Below, piece by piece: positions 1 to 5,898 of a stretch of 8,816 nt of DNA; position 1 is the first letter of the stretch; each line of letters opens with the position of its first letter. Location: the NCBI GenBank assembly GCA_964352225.1, contig CAYGRM010000291.1, positions 1 through 8,816 on the forward strand. The letters are read 5' to 3'. A program made the translations under genes and the position numbers. The notes below the pieces were generated by a model, which saw only the letters and a program-made list of their open reading frames with translations, searched no databases and was not told the origin of the DNA. This stretch comes from CAJQQY01 sp964352225. Its GTDB lineage: Bacteria; Bacteroidota; Bacteroidia; Chitinophagales; Saprospiraceae.

Positions 1-990
1 GCAAATGGAATTATGCATGATAAATTTTTTATTATTGACCGAGATGATGTGGATAATGCTTGGGTTTTAACTGGATCGATGAATCATACGATAAATAACT
101 TAGGCTGGGATTATAACAATATAATTACAATTCAAGATCAGACCTTAGCCAAAGCTTATACTTTAGAATTTAATGAAATGTGGGGCAGCGATGGAGCACA
201 GTTTGATGCGAATAATTCTAAGTTTGGAAATGAAAAAACGAATAATACTCCTCACCGTTTTTCTATCAATGATATTCCAGTAGAATTATACTTCTCGCCT
301 ACCGATGGAACTGCTCAACGAATTGTGGAAGCTATCGATGCTGCCGAAAGTGAATTAGCTTTTGCTGTTTTAGTTTTTACTGAAAACAGTCTGGGAACTG
401 CTGTCAAAAATGCCTACGACCGTGGAGTAACAACTCAAGGAATTATCGATTATGTGGAATTCAGCGGGAGTGAATTTAACTATTTATTGGATAATAATAT
501 TGATGTGCAAGACTACCAAAATGATGATGGATCGCAATGGCCTGATGGACCGACCTTGCATCATAAATATGCGATTATTGATTATGCTCCGGGAAGTGCA
601 ACGCCACTTTTAATTACTGGTTCACATAACTGGAGTGCCTCCGCGAACTCAATTCATGATGAAAATACATTGTTGATTTATGATCATACTTTAGCGAATA
701 TTTATTATCAAGAATTTTCTGCACGGTTCCAAGGTTTCACAGATGCAACGAATGATGTAAAAATTGATCCTTTGGAAATTTCTCCAAATCCGTTTGCGGA
801 ACAACTCAATTTTGAGGTTCCTGAAAATGGAAATTTGATCGTGAGTGATTTAGCAGGCCGTATTCTTTTTCAAGAAAAAATTGCGGAAGGTTCTAATCAA
901 CTAAATACCAAGAATTGGCTAAGTGGTATTTATTTTGTAAAATTTGCTGGGGAAAAAACTCAAAGAATTGGGAAAGTGGTTAAGCAATAG
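1..990 (+). CDS. Secreted phospholipase D-like protein with T9SS sorting domain (5' end missing)
   Basis: The reading frame is open from base 1, so the start lies outside the window; 329 codons plus the stop are visible. Two HxKx4D (HKD) motifs of the phospholipase D superfamily are present: HDKFFIID at bases 16-39, followed by a GSMN segment, and HHKYAIID at bases 559-582, followed by GSHNWS. Such paired motifs form one active site that cleaves phosphodiester bonds in phospholipids or nucleic acids; the substrate cannot be told here. The last ~75 residues look like a type IX secretion C-terminal domain: SPNPF, then a VSDLAGR strand, LSGIYFVKF and a final KVVKQ. The protein is therefore probably exported through the outer membrane, with the tail cleaved or used for anchoring. 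A signal peptide would be expected in the missing part. It converges on the nitrilase gene, with only a hairpin element between the two stop codons. Confidence 0.93.
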   Translation, partial: ANGIMHDKFFIIDRDDVDNAWVLTGSMNHTINNLGWDYNNIITIQDQTLAKAYTLEFNEMWGSDGAQFDANNSKFGNEKTNNTPHRFSINDIPVELYFSPTDGTAQRIVEAIDAAESELAFAVLVFTENSLGTAVKNAYDRGVTTQGIIDYVEFSGSEFNYLLDNNIDVQDYQNDDGSQWPDGPTLHHKYAIIDYAPGSATPLLITGSHNWSASANSIHDENTLLIYDHTLANIYYQEFSARFQGFTDATNDVKIDPLEISPNPFAEQLNFEVPENGNLIVSDLAGRILFQEKIAEGSNQLNTKNWLSGIYFVKFAGEKTQRIGKVVKQ

Positions 991-992
991 TT

Positions 993-1093
993 TTTTTTGC
1001 CGCTGACTTTTTATGACTGATATGACTTTTCACAGACTAAGTATACAAATCAGCGTAAAGTCTTAATAGTCATAAAAAGTCAGCGGCAAAAAA
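993..1093. repeat. GACT-phased hairpin element, copy 1
   Basis: A 101-bp hyphenated palindrome that almost fills the gap between the converging stop codons at 990 and 1094. Outer arms 993-1018 and 1068-1093 are perfect 26-bp inverted repeats beginning TTTTTTGCCGCTGAC. The symmetry continues imperfectly inward. GACT occurs at 1005, 1015, 1024 and 1035; on the other arm AGTC occurs at 1059, 1068 and 1078, with a degenerate AATC at 1048. With a U-tract on either strand it could act as a bidirectional terminator for both genes (inference). No target-site duplication was found. Confidence 0.93.
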
Positions 1094-2029
1094 TCACCTC
1101 CTCCGATTCACCTTAAAATCAAAAACATCCCTCCGATTGTAATGTCCCGAAACATCCAACGACATCCGTTCTTCATAAATCTGATCCATGTTTTCAATCG
1201 TAAAAAAGATCATTTCTTCTACGCCAACTTGTGGTTGTAACAATACTTTCCCGTCAGGGCCGATCACACAACTCGATCCATCCAAAACCATTTGATCTGG
1301 ATGCTCCATCAAATAATCCGGCAATTTTAACTCCTTTGGAAAATCGCTCCCGCGCATCACTTGCCCTACAGCTACCACAAAACATCGTCCTTCGAATGCA
1401 TACTGTCGACAAGTCACTTGATGCATTTCATGAACCATCGGAAATAGTGAAAAATGAATATGCTCATTGCTTTCATGCATCGCCATCCTCGACAGCGGCA
1501 TCCAATGTTCCCAGCAAATCAATCCTCCGATTCTCCCAGCCGAAGTATCTACCGCATTCAAATCTTTTCCATCTCCCAAACCATGCACTAATTTTTCGGT
1601 AAATGTCGGCATCAATTTTCGTCGATGACAAACAATCTCTCCCGTCGAATCAATGATAATAAATGAATTATAAATCGTTCCGTTGCCCACGCCTTTCCGA
1701 ACAATTTCATTCATGCCCATGACGATCACGATTTTATTTTCTTTCGCTAATTGGCAAAGTTGTTTCGTTTCCGAACCGCCGACTTCGACACTATTTTGAT
1801 ACATTTTAGCAAAAACCTTTTTCATCGGTTCGTGATTCCAACGTGCGACATCTGGACAATGATCCAACCAAACTGGATATCCACTCAACCATGTTTCTCC
1901 AAACACGATGAGTTCTGCATTTTGCACAGCGGCTTGTTGGATAAGCTGAATGGCTTTTTCCATACTCTTTTTTAGATCGAGATGGACAGCGGATTCTTGA
2001 ACGATGGCGAGGTGGGTTGATTTTTTCAT
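1094..2029 (-). CDS. Nitrilase (carbon-nitrogen hydrolase, branch 1-like)
   Basis: A 311-residue carbon-nitrogen hydrolase. The catalytic set is readable: Glu45 in VFGETW, Lys138 in HRRKLMPT, Cys172 in GLICWEHWMP, with the auxiliary Glu145 in TFTEKLVHG. HRRKLMPT followed by a G-DG stretch and then ICWEHWMPL is typical of true nitrilases (nitrile to carboxylic acid plus ammonia) rather than amidases or ureidopropionases; substrate and aliphatic or aromatic preference cannot be read. The length is normal for the family and no signal peptide is seen, so it is probably cytoplasmic. The frame stays open upstream to an ATG at 2110, but those 27 codons are translated hairpin repeat. ATG 2029 (MKKSTHLAIVQES) begins directly at the first conserved strand and is preferred. 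It is 8 nt downstream of the A-run that ends hairpin copy 2. No convincing promoter was found; a one-base-off TATATTTTG lies in the loop of copy 2 (2108-2116, minus strand). Confidence 0.93.
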   Translation of the reverse strand: MKKSTHLAIVQESAVHLDLKKSMEKAIQLIQQAAVQNAELIVFGETWLSGYPVWLDHCPDVARWNHEPMKKVFAKMYQNSVEVGGSETKQLCQLAKENKIVIVMGMNEIVRKGVGNGTIYNSFIIIDSTGEIVCHRRKLMPTFTEKLVHGLGDGKDLNAVDTSAGRIGGLICWEHWMPLSRMAMHESNEHIHFSLFPMVHEMHQVTCRQYAFEGRCFVVAVGQVMRGSDFPKELKLPDYLMEHPDQMVLDGSSCVIGPDGKVLLQPQVGVEEMIFFTIENMDQIYEERMSLDVSGHYNRRDVFDFKVNRRR

Positions 2030-2037
2030 GTTATGTG

Positions 2038-2164
2038 TTTTTTGCCGCTGACTTTTTATGACTCTTATGACTTCGCGTTGACTAAGTCCAAACCTAATAT
2101 TTTTTATCAAAATATAAAAGTCTGTGAAAAGTCATAATAGTCATAAAAAGTCAGCGGCAAAAAA
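2038..2164. repeat. GACT-phased hairpin element, copy 2
   Basis: A 127-bp copy of the element at 993-1093, with the same 26-bp perfect terminal inverted repeats (2038-2063 and 2139-2164). GACT lies at 2050, 2060, 2069 and 2080; the mirror AGTC at 2119, 2130, 2139 and 2149. Spacings are 10-9-11 inward on both arms, exactly symmetric. The inner half next to the right end (TGACTTTTCACAGACT read on the minus strand) matches the left half of copy 1, so this copy lies in the opposite orientation. Its loop is longer and AT-rich. It sits between the ssb terminator and the nitrilase start. Confidence 0.93.
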
Positions 2165-2193
2165 AAATAGGCGCAGCCCTCTCGAACTGCACC
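2159..2193 (-). terminator. Rho-independent terminator of the ssb gene
   Basis: Read on the minus strand, GGTGCAG (2193-2187) pairs with CTGCGCC (2176-2170) over a 10-nt loop with one G-U pair, then TA and a run of at least nine T. It lies about 57 nt after the ssb stop. The T-tract is the A-run that forms the outer edge of hairpin copy 2, so terminator and repeat overlap. Confidence 0.7.
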
Positions 2194-2249
2194 CACTCAA
2201 AGAATAGCTATGGATTACTAAAAAGAAACTTTTGTTGTTAAGCCCAAAT

Positions 2250-2816
2250 TTATGCGACGTTCGCCATTTGCATTTTACTCGATAACTTCACAAATTCATT
2301 CACTACGATTTCTGTCACATAGCGAGTGACTCCATCTTTATCCTCGTATGATCGATGGGTCAATTTTCCTTGAATTGCTACCTCGTCACCTTTGGCTAAA
2401 ATCTTTTGAAAGTTCTCTGCATTTTTTCCCCACGCCACTAAATTGTGCCATTGGGTTTCGATCACTTTTTCACCTTTGCCATTTTTATAAATGTCGTTGG
2501 TCGCGATAGAAACGTTTGCGACAAATCTGCCACTTTCTAATTGTTTTACTTCTGGGCTTTTTCCTAATCGTCCGATGAGTTGGACATTATTTCTTAGATT
2601 ACTCATATTATTAATTTTTTTAGATTTGTTAAATGAATTAAAATTCTCCTTCTTTGAAATGTTGTTTGCGGTAATTTTCAGATCGTGATTTTCCTTTTTT
2701 TGGAAAAATTGCTTCGCTTGTTTCGTGTAAAATTTAAAATCGATTACTAAGTATTTAAAAAAGTCGTTGGCTGTTTTGATAAAGCCTTTTGTTGAAAAAA
2801 TATTTGTATTTTTCAT
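2250..2816 (-). CDS. ssb: Single-stranded DNA-binding protein with N-terminal extension
   Basis: Residues 71-188 form an SSB OB-fold: MSNLRNNVQLIGRLGKSPEV, then FVANVSIATND, TQWHNLVAWGK, LAKGDEVAIQGKLTHRSYEDKDG and TEIVVNEF. SSB coats single-stranded DNA in replication, recombination and repair. The protein stops at KMQMANVA, without the long tail and acidic DDIPF-like tip that recruits partners in housekeeping SSBs, so it resembles the short accessory SSBs of Bacteroidota. The start is uncertain. Family members usually begin at the internal ATG at 2606, giving 118 residues. The frame, however, is open for 70 more codons to ATG 2816 with mixed, coding-like codons, rare by chance at this AT content. 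ATG 2816 also sits 10 nt behind the A-run of hairpin copy 3, as the nitrilase start does behind copy 2. The extension is rich in Lys, Asn and Phe with no recognised domain. An AAGGAG-like sequence precedes ATG 2606 but is about 38 nt away. Confidence is high for SSB, about even for the start. Confidence 0.88.
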   Translation of the reverse strand: MKNTNIFSTKGFIKTANDFFKYLVIDFKFYTKQAKQFFQKKENHDLKITANNISKKENFNSFNKSKKINNMSNLRNNVQLIGRLGKSPEVKQLESGRFVANVSIATNDIYKNGKGEKVIETQWHNLVAWGKNAENFQKILAKGDEVAIQGKLTHRSYEDKDGVTRYVTEIVVNEFVKLSSKMQMANVA

Positions 2817-2826
2817 GGTTTGTATA

Positions 2827-2939
2827 TTTTTTGCCGCTGACTTTTTATGACTTTTATTAAGACTTTTCGCTGACTTGTTTCTATATAATTATACATCTGT
2901 GTAAAGTCATATTAAAAGTCAAATAAAGTCTGTGGCTAA
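2827..2939. repeat. GACT-phased hairpin element, copy 3 (diverged)
   Basis: The left arm 2827-2852 is identical to the 26-bp terminal repeat of copies 1 and 2. The right arm 2917-2939 has drifted: it matches 18 of 23 positions and reads GGCTAA instead of GGCAAAAAA. GACT lies at 2839, 2849, 2861 and 2872; AGTC at 2905, 2917 and 2927, with a degenerate CATC at 2894. Spacings are 10-12-11 inward on both sides, so the boxes stay symmetric even though the spacing differs from copy 2. Orientation is the same as copy 2. Confidence 0.88.
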
Positions 2940-3012
2940 TTTTTTCAAAAAGAGCGCGACACTTTCGCCACGCCTAAAACGTGTAACACAATATTTTAAA
3001 TGATTGATAATA

Positions 3013-3020
3013 CAAAGATA
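3013..3020 (-). promoter_or_regulatory. Candidate Bacteroidota -7 promoter element for ssb
   Basis: The minus strand reads TATCTTTG, an exact match to TAnnTTTG. No TTG is found at the usual 17-23 bp upstream (the nearest is 10 bp away at 3033-3031), so the -33 box is missing or atypical. Transcription from here would run through hairpin copy 3 and give a leader of about 190 nt to ATG 2816. Confidence 0.4.
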
Positions 3021-3036
3021 GGGGGAGGTGCAATCG

Positions 3037-3099
3037 TTAGTCGTTTTTTAAATGAGTAATGTCGATTGTAGCCGATTGTAGCCGATTGTAAACGACTAA
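3037..3099. repeat. Inverted repeat enclosing three 10-bp direct repeats
   Basis: TTAGTCGTTT (3037-3046) and AAACGACTAA (3090-3099) are perfect 10-bp inverted repeats. Between them lie three contiguous decamers: GTCGATTGTA (3061-3070), then GCCGATTGTA twice (3071-3090). CAATCG at 3031-3036 is an inverted copy of the decamer core CGATTG. A 10-bp period puts all copies on one DNA face, as in a multi-site operator. The block lies just upstream of the candidate ssb promoter and about 75 bp upstream of the phosphoesterase start, so it could control either gene. The regulatory role is inference. Confidence 0.75.
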
Positions 3100-3175
3100 A
3101 TATTACAAAATAAACCGTAACCAACTGGATATCAACACTTTATAATTTAGTCAAAAGGTAGAAATAATAATAAAA

Positions 3176-3934
3176 ATGAAAATCCAATATCTCTCCGACC
3201 TCCATTTCGAGTTTCCACAAAACCGAAAATGGCTCAAAGAAAACCCCATCATTCCAAAAGGAGATATTCTTTTAGTCGCAGGAGACACTTATCATCTAGG
3301 CAATCAATTCACCAACCCATGGATTTTTGATGAGCTGTCAGATAAGTTTGAGCAAGTATTTTTGATCCCTGGCAATCATGAATATTTTGGAAAATTCGAT
3401 GTCGCTCAATCCAAAAACCAACTCCATCTCGAGATTCGCCCAAATGTCAATTTGTACCATAATCATTCGATTGAATATAAAGGTGTCCAATTTATTTTTT
3501 CTACCCTTTGGTCAAAAATCGAAAAAGAAATCGCAGCAGTTTACAAAGGAATGTTTGATTTTCGCTTAATACATTTTGAGGGAAAACCATTTTCCATTGA
3601 AAATTATAATGAATTACATCAAGCAAGTTTAGATTTTTTGACCAACGCAATTGAACAAAAAACCGTTGACAAATGTGTGGTCATGACTCATCACCTTCCC
3701 AGCAAAAAATGCAATGCCTCAGAATTTCAAGGAAGTGCATTGAATGAAGGTTTTTGCACCGACTTGACAACATGGGTGGAAGACTTATCGGTTGACTTTT
3801 GGATTTATGGTCACAGTCATCGAAATATACCTGATTTTAAAATTGGTGGAACTCAATTGCTCACGAATCAGTTAGGATATATTGGACTCGGAGAGCATGG
3901 CAGTTTCCGCCGAGACGCAATTTTTGAACTGTAG
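3176..3934 (+). CDS. Calcineurin-like metallophosphoesterase
   Basis: A 252-residue protein with the full set of calcineurin-like phosphoesterase metal-binding motifs in order: SDLH (Asp8, His10), AGDT (Asp37), PGNHEY (Asn67, His68), THH (His172-173) and YGHSH (His213, His215). These hold two metal ions that hydrolyse phosphomonoesters or phosphodiesters. The family spans nucleotide, nucleic-acid and protein phosphatases, so the substrate is open. There is no signal peptide or membrane segment; it is probably cytoplasmic. The ATG at 3176 begins directly at the first beta strand (MKIQYLSDLH), leaving no room for a later start, and follows an A-rich leader. The gene is divergent from ssb. It is followed after 110 bp of repeat by two nucleotidyltransferase genes in the same direction, suggesting but not proving a functional link. 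Confidence 0.93.
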   Translation: MKIQYLSDLHFEFPQNRKWLKENPIIPKGDILLVAGDTYHLGNQFTNPWIFDELSDKFEQVFLIPGNHEYFGKFDVAQSKNQLHLEIRPNVNLYHNHSIEYKGVQFIFSTLWSKIEKEIAAVYKGMFDFRLIHFEGKPFSIENYNELHQASLDFLTNAIEQKTVDKCVVMTHHLPSKKCNASEFQGSALNEGFCTDLTTWVEDLSVDFWIYGHSHRNIPDFKIGGTQLLTNQLGYIGLGEHGSFRRDAIFEL

Positions 3935-3954
3935 CTGGACTCTCCCGAGTCCAG
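3935..3954. other. Perfect 8-bp hairpin directly after the phosphoesterase stop
   Basis: CTGGACTC (3935-3942) and GAGTCCAG (3947-3954) pair perfectly over a 4-nt loop, starting at the base after the stop codon. No T-run follows, so it is not a standard Rho-independent terminator. It may protect the 3' end of the message or weaken read-through. The right arm runs into the heptamer array. Confidence 0.6.
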
Positions 3955-4017
3955 AGTCCAAAGTCCAGAATCCAGAATCCAGATTCCAAAATCCAGAATC
4001 CAGAATCCAGAATCCCT
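3948..4017. repeat. Array of ten tandem heptamers (consensus AATCCAG)
   Basis: Ten contiguous 7-bp units fill 70 bp without a gap. Units 4, 5, 7, 8 and 9 are exact AATCCAG. The first three are AGTCCAG or AGTCCAA, and units 6 and 10 are degenerate. A further AAGTCCAGAA occurs at 4024-4033. The array lies between two genes and keeps no open frame of its own. Heptameric short repeats are known from cyanobacteria and other bacteria and often vary in copy number. Here they would change the spacing upstream of the first nucleotidyltransferase gene. Confidence 0.92.
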
Positions 4018-4044
4018 ATCAATCAAGTCCAGAACAATAATGAA

Positions 4045-4809
4045 ATGAAAAAAATAATTCAAGAAAGACTACTCGACATTCAAAAAGAAAAAAACATCAA
4101 AATCCTTTTTTCCAGCGAAAGCGGAAGTCGAGGTTGGGGATTTCCCTCACCTGATAGTGATTATGATGTTCGCTTTTTTTACGTTCGACCTAGAAATGAA
4201 TATCTTTCAATCAGCGAAGGAAAAGAGCAATACGATTTTCCGATTAATGACTTGTTAGATATTAATGGTTGGGATATTCGCAAGACGCTTCGATTGATGA
4301 TGAAGTCGAATGCTTCTCCATTGGAATGGTTGCAGTCGCCAATTATTTATATGGAAGAGCCTGGTTTTCGAAATGAGATTTTCGAAATGGCGAAGCAATA
4401 TTTTATTCCTCGGCACACGGCAAATCACTATTTGGGTATTTCTAAAAATTTATTGGAACAAGGTATCGTAGGTGAGGAATTTAAAATCAAAAAATACTTT
4501 TACGTTTTGCGTTCCTTGCTTTCCGCAAAATGGATTATTGATAAAAATGAAGTTGCCCCAATGGAGTTTCACATTCTAATGGAGCAAATTCAAGATCGAA
4601 CTAAATTGGTTGAAGCGATAAACATTTTATGGGAAAAGAAAAAAATCGCCATGGAAGGAGCGGTAACATCTGTCCAACCAATTATCCATGATTTTGTAAA
4701 AACCGAATTTGCAAGGTGCGATGAAGCAGTCAAAAATATCGAGCGACGGGAGAATGATAAAACGGAGTTAGATATTTTTTTTAGAAAAATAATTGAAGAA
4801 TATAGCTAG
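4045..4809 (+). CDS. Pol beta-type nucleotidyltransferase, RlaP/YcgL-like
   Basis: A 254-residue protein with the nucleotidyltransferase signature near its N-terminus: SGSRGWG (Gly27-Ser28), then DSDYDVRF with Asp39 and Asp41 as metal ligands, and Asp77 in WDIRK as the probable third acidic residue. GSRGWG-x-DSDYD followed by a SPLEWLQSPI-like segment is typical of the family grouped in Pfam as RlaP, predicted to add nucleotides to RNA or protein and found in some RNA-repair gene clusters. The rest is helical with many basic residues and no named domain. No membrane segment is seen. The ATG at 4045 leaves about 20 residues before the first conserved strand and follows the heptamer array by 27 nt. 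Its stop is 2 nt before the next start, so the two are almost certainly cotranscribed and translationally coupled. The substrate is unknown. Confidence 0.88.
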   Translation: MKKIIQERLLDIQKEKNIKILFSSESGSRGWGFPSPDSDYDVRFFYVRPRNEYLSISEGKEQYDFPINDLLDINGWDIRKTLRLMMKSNASPLEWLQSPIIYMEEPGFRNEIFEMAKQYFIPRHTANHYLGISKNLLEQGIVGEEFKIKKYFYVLRSLLSAKWIIDKNEVAPMEFHILMEQIQDRTKLVEAINILWEKKKIAMEGAVTSVQPIIHDFVKTEFARCDEAVKNIERRENDKTELDIFFRKIIEEYS

Positions 4810-4811
4810 AA

Positions 4812-5879
4812 ATGACTATCCAAGACCTTCGAGACAACAATTTAATCTTACTAGAATGCATTTCAGGCAGTCGGGCTTACGGGCTCGACTTGCCTACTTC
4901 TGATACTGACTTAAAAGGTGTTTTTATTTTACCAAAAGAAAAATACTATGGATTGGATTACATTCCTCAAGTCGCGAATGAAACTAATGATGAAATTTTT
5001 TATGAGTTGAAAAGGTTTTTTGAACTGTTAGCTAAAAACAATCCGAACATTTTAGAGTTACTCAACACGCCGGAAGATAAAGTCATTTTCAGACATCCAC
5101 TTTTTGAAAAATTAGATGCCTCTATTTTTTTATCAAAAAAATGTAAACACTCTTTCGCAGGTTATGCGATGGCTCAAATCAAAAAGGCAAGAGGCCTAAA
5201 TAAAAAAATCGTTAATCCAATCTCAAAAAAGAAAAAGAACATTTTACATTTTTGCTATGTTATTCATGAGCAAGGTTCGATTCAATTTTTAACTTGGTTA
5301 AAGAAAAATAATTTTCAACAAGAGAAATGCGGTTTAGTCAATATTTCGCACATGAAAAATTTATATGCGCTTTTTTATGATAAAAATGGAGAAATGAATT
5401 TTAATGGTGTGATGAAAAAAGAAACTGCCAACGACGTATTATTAAGTAGTGTTCCAAAAGGTACAAAACCAATTTCACATCTTTCATTTAATCTGGATGG
5501 TTATGCAAAATACTGCAAGGATTACAAAGAATATTGGAGTTGGGTAAAATTGCGAAATGAGGCTCGCTATGAAAATACTGTCGAACATGGCAAAAACTAT
5601 GATACCAAAAACATGATGCATACGTTTCGATTATTGCATATGGCGGAGGAAATCCTAAGAGATGGAAAAGTAAATGTCCATCGTAAAAATCGTGATGAAT
5701 TGTTGGCGATCCGTTTTGGTGAATTTTCTTATGATGAACTTATCGAAAGATCCAATCAGATGATTCAAAGAATCGAAGATGCACATTCTAACAGCAAGTT
5801 GCCTGAAGTTCCAGATATTGATTTGATTGAAAAGATGTTAATTAAAATCAGAGACCAATGGTATCACAATCATTCTTAA
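4812..5879 (+). CDS. Second pol beta-type nucleotidyltransferase, RlaP-like
   Basis: A 355-residue protein distantly paralogous to the preceding one. It has SGSRAYG (Gly19-Ser20), TSDTDLKGVF with Asp31 and Asp33, and probably Glu65 in YELKRFFELL where the neighbour has Asp77. It continues with NPNILELL, a conserved segment of this family. It is about 100 residues longer than its neighbour; the extra central and C-terminal part is Lys-rich (for example KKIVNPISKKKKN) and could bind nucleic acid (inference). The start, 2 nt after the previous stop, places the catalytic motif near residue 20 as in the neighbour. Two different copies side by side suggest a heteromeric enzyme or two sequential activities rather than simple redundancy. 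No RNA ligase or kinase gene is visible nearby. Confidence 0.87.
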   Translation: MTIQDLRDNNLILLECISGSRAYGLDLPTSDTDLKGVFILPKEKYYGLDYIPQVANETNDEIFYELKRFFELLAKNNPNILELLNTPEDKVIFRHPLFEKLDASIFLSKKCKHSFAGYAMAQIKKARGLNKKIVNPISKKKKNILHFCYVIHEQGSIQFLTWLKKNNFQQEKCGLVNISHMKNLYALFYDKNGEMNFNGVMKKETANDVLLSSVPKGTKPISHLSFNLDGYAKYCKDYKEYWSWVKLRNEARYENTVEHGKNYDTKNMMHTFRLLHMAEEILRDGKVNVHRKNRDELLAIRFGEFSYDELIERSNQMIQRIEDAHSNSKLPEVPDIDLIEKMLIKIRDQWYHNHS

Positions 5880-5898
5880 ATTTGCAAAAAAAGGTTTT

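Larger units (their letters stand above)
2940..3175. other. Divergent intergenic region between ssb and the phosphoesterase gene
   Basis: No gene was found here. With hairpin copy 3 it makes a 359-bp gap between two divergent genes. It contains a candidate minus-strand promoter (3013-3020), an inverted repeat enclosing three decamers (3037-3099), and an AT-rich leader before ATG 3176. A near-match to the Bacteroidota -7 box on the plus strand, TAATTTAG at 3143-3150, has one mismatch and no TTG at a suitable distance upstream, so it is only a weak promoter candidate for the phosphoesterase gene. Confidence 0.6.

Noticed and set aside
1231..1602. Plus-strand frame of 123 codons inside the nitrilase gene
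   Set aside because: Antisense shadow of a gene whose catalytic residues are all readable on the minus strand.
2030..2110. In-frame upstream extension of the nitrilase (27 codons)
   Set aside because: These codons are a translation of hairpin copy 2, and the next ATG at 2029 starts right at the conserved first strand.
993..2939. Composite transposon or CRISPR interpretation of the three repeats
   Set aside because: No transposase frame, no target duplications, and repeats are long palindromes separated by whole genes rather than short spacers.
3948..4017. CRISPR array
   Set aside because: Units are 7 bp and contiguous, with no spacers.
3868..4062. Minus-strand open frame with repeated Leu-Asp-Ser-Gly-Phe-Trp-like units
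   Set aside because: It is the translated heptamer array running into the antisense strand of two real genes; low complexity only.
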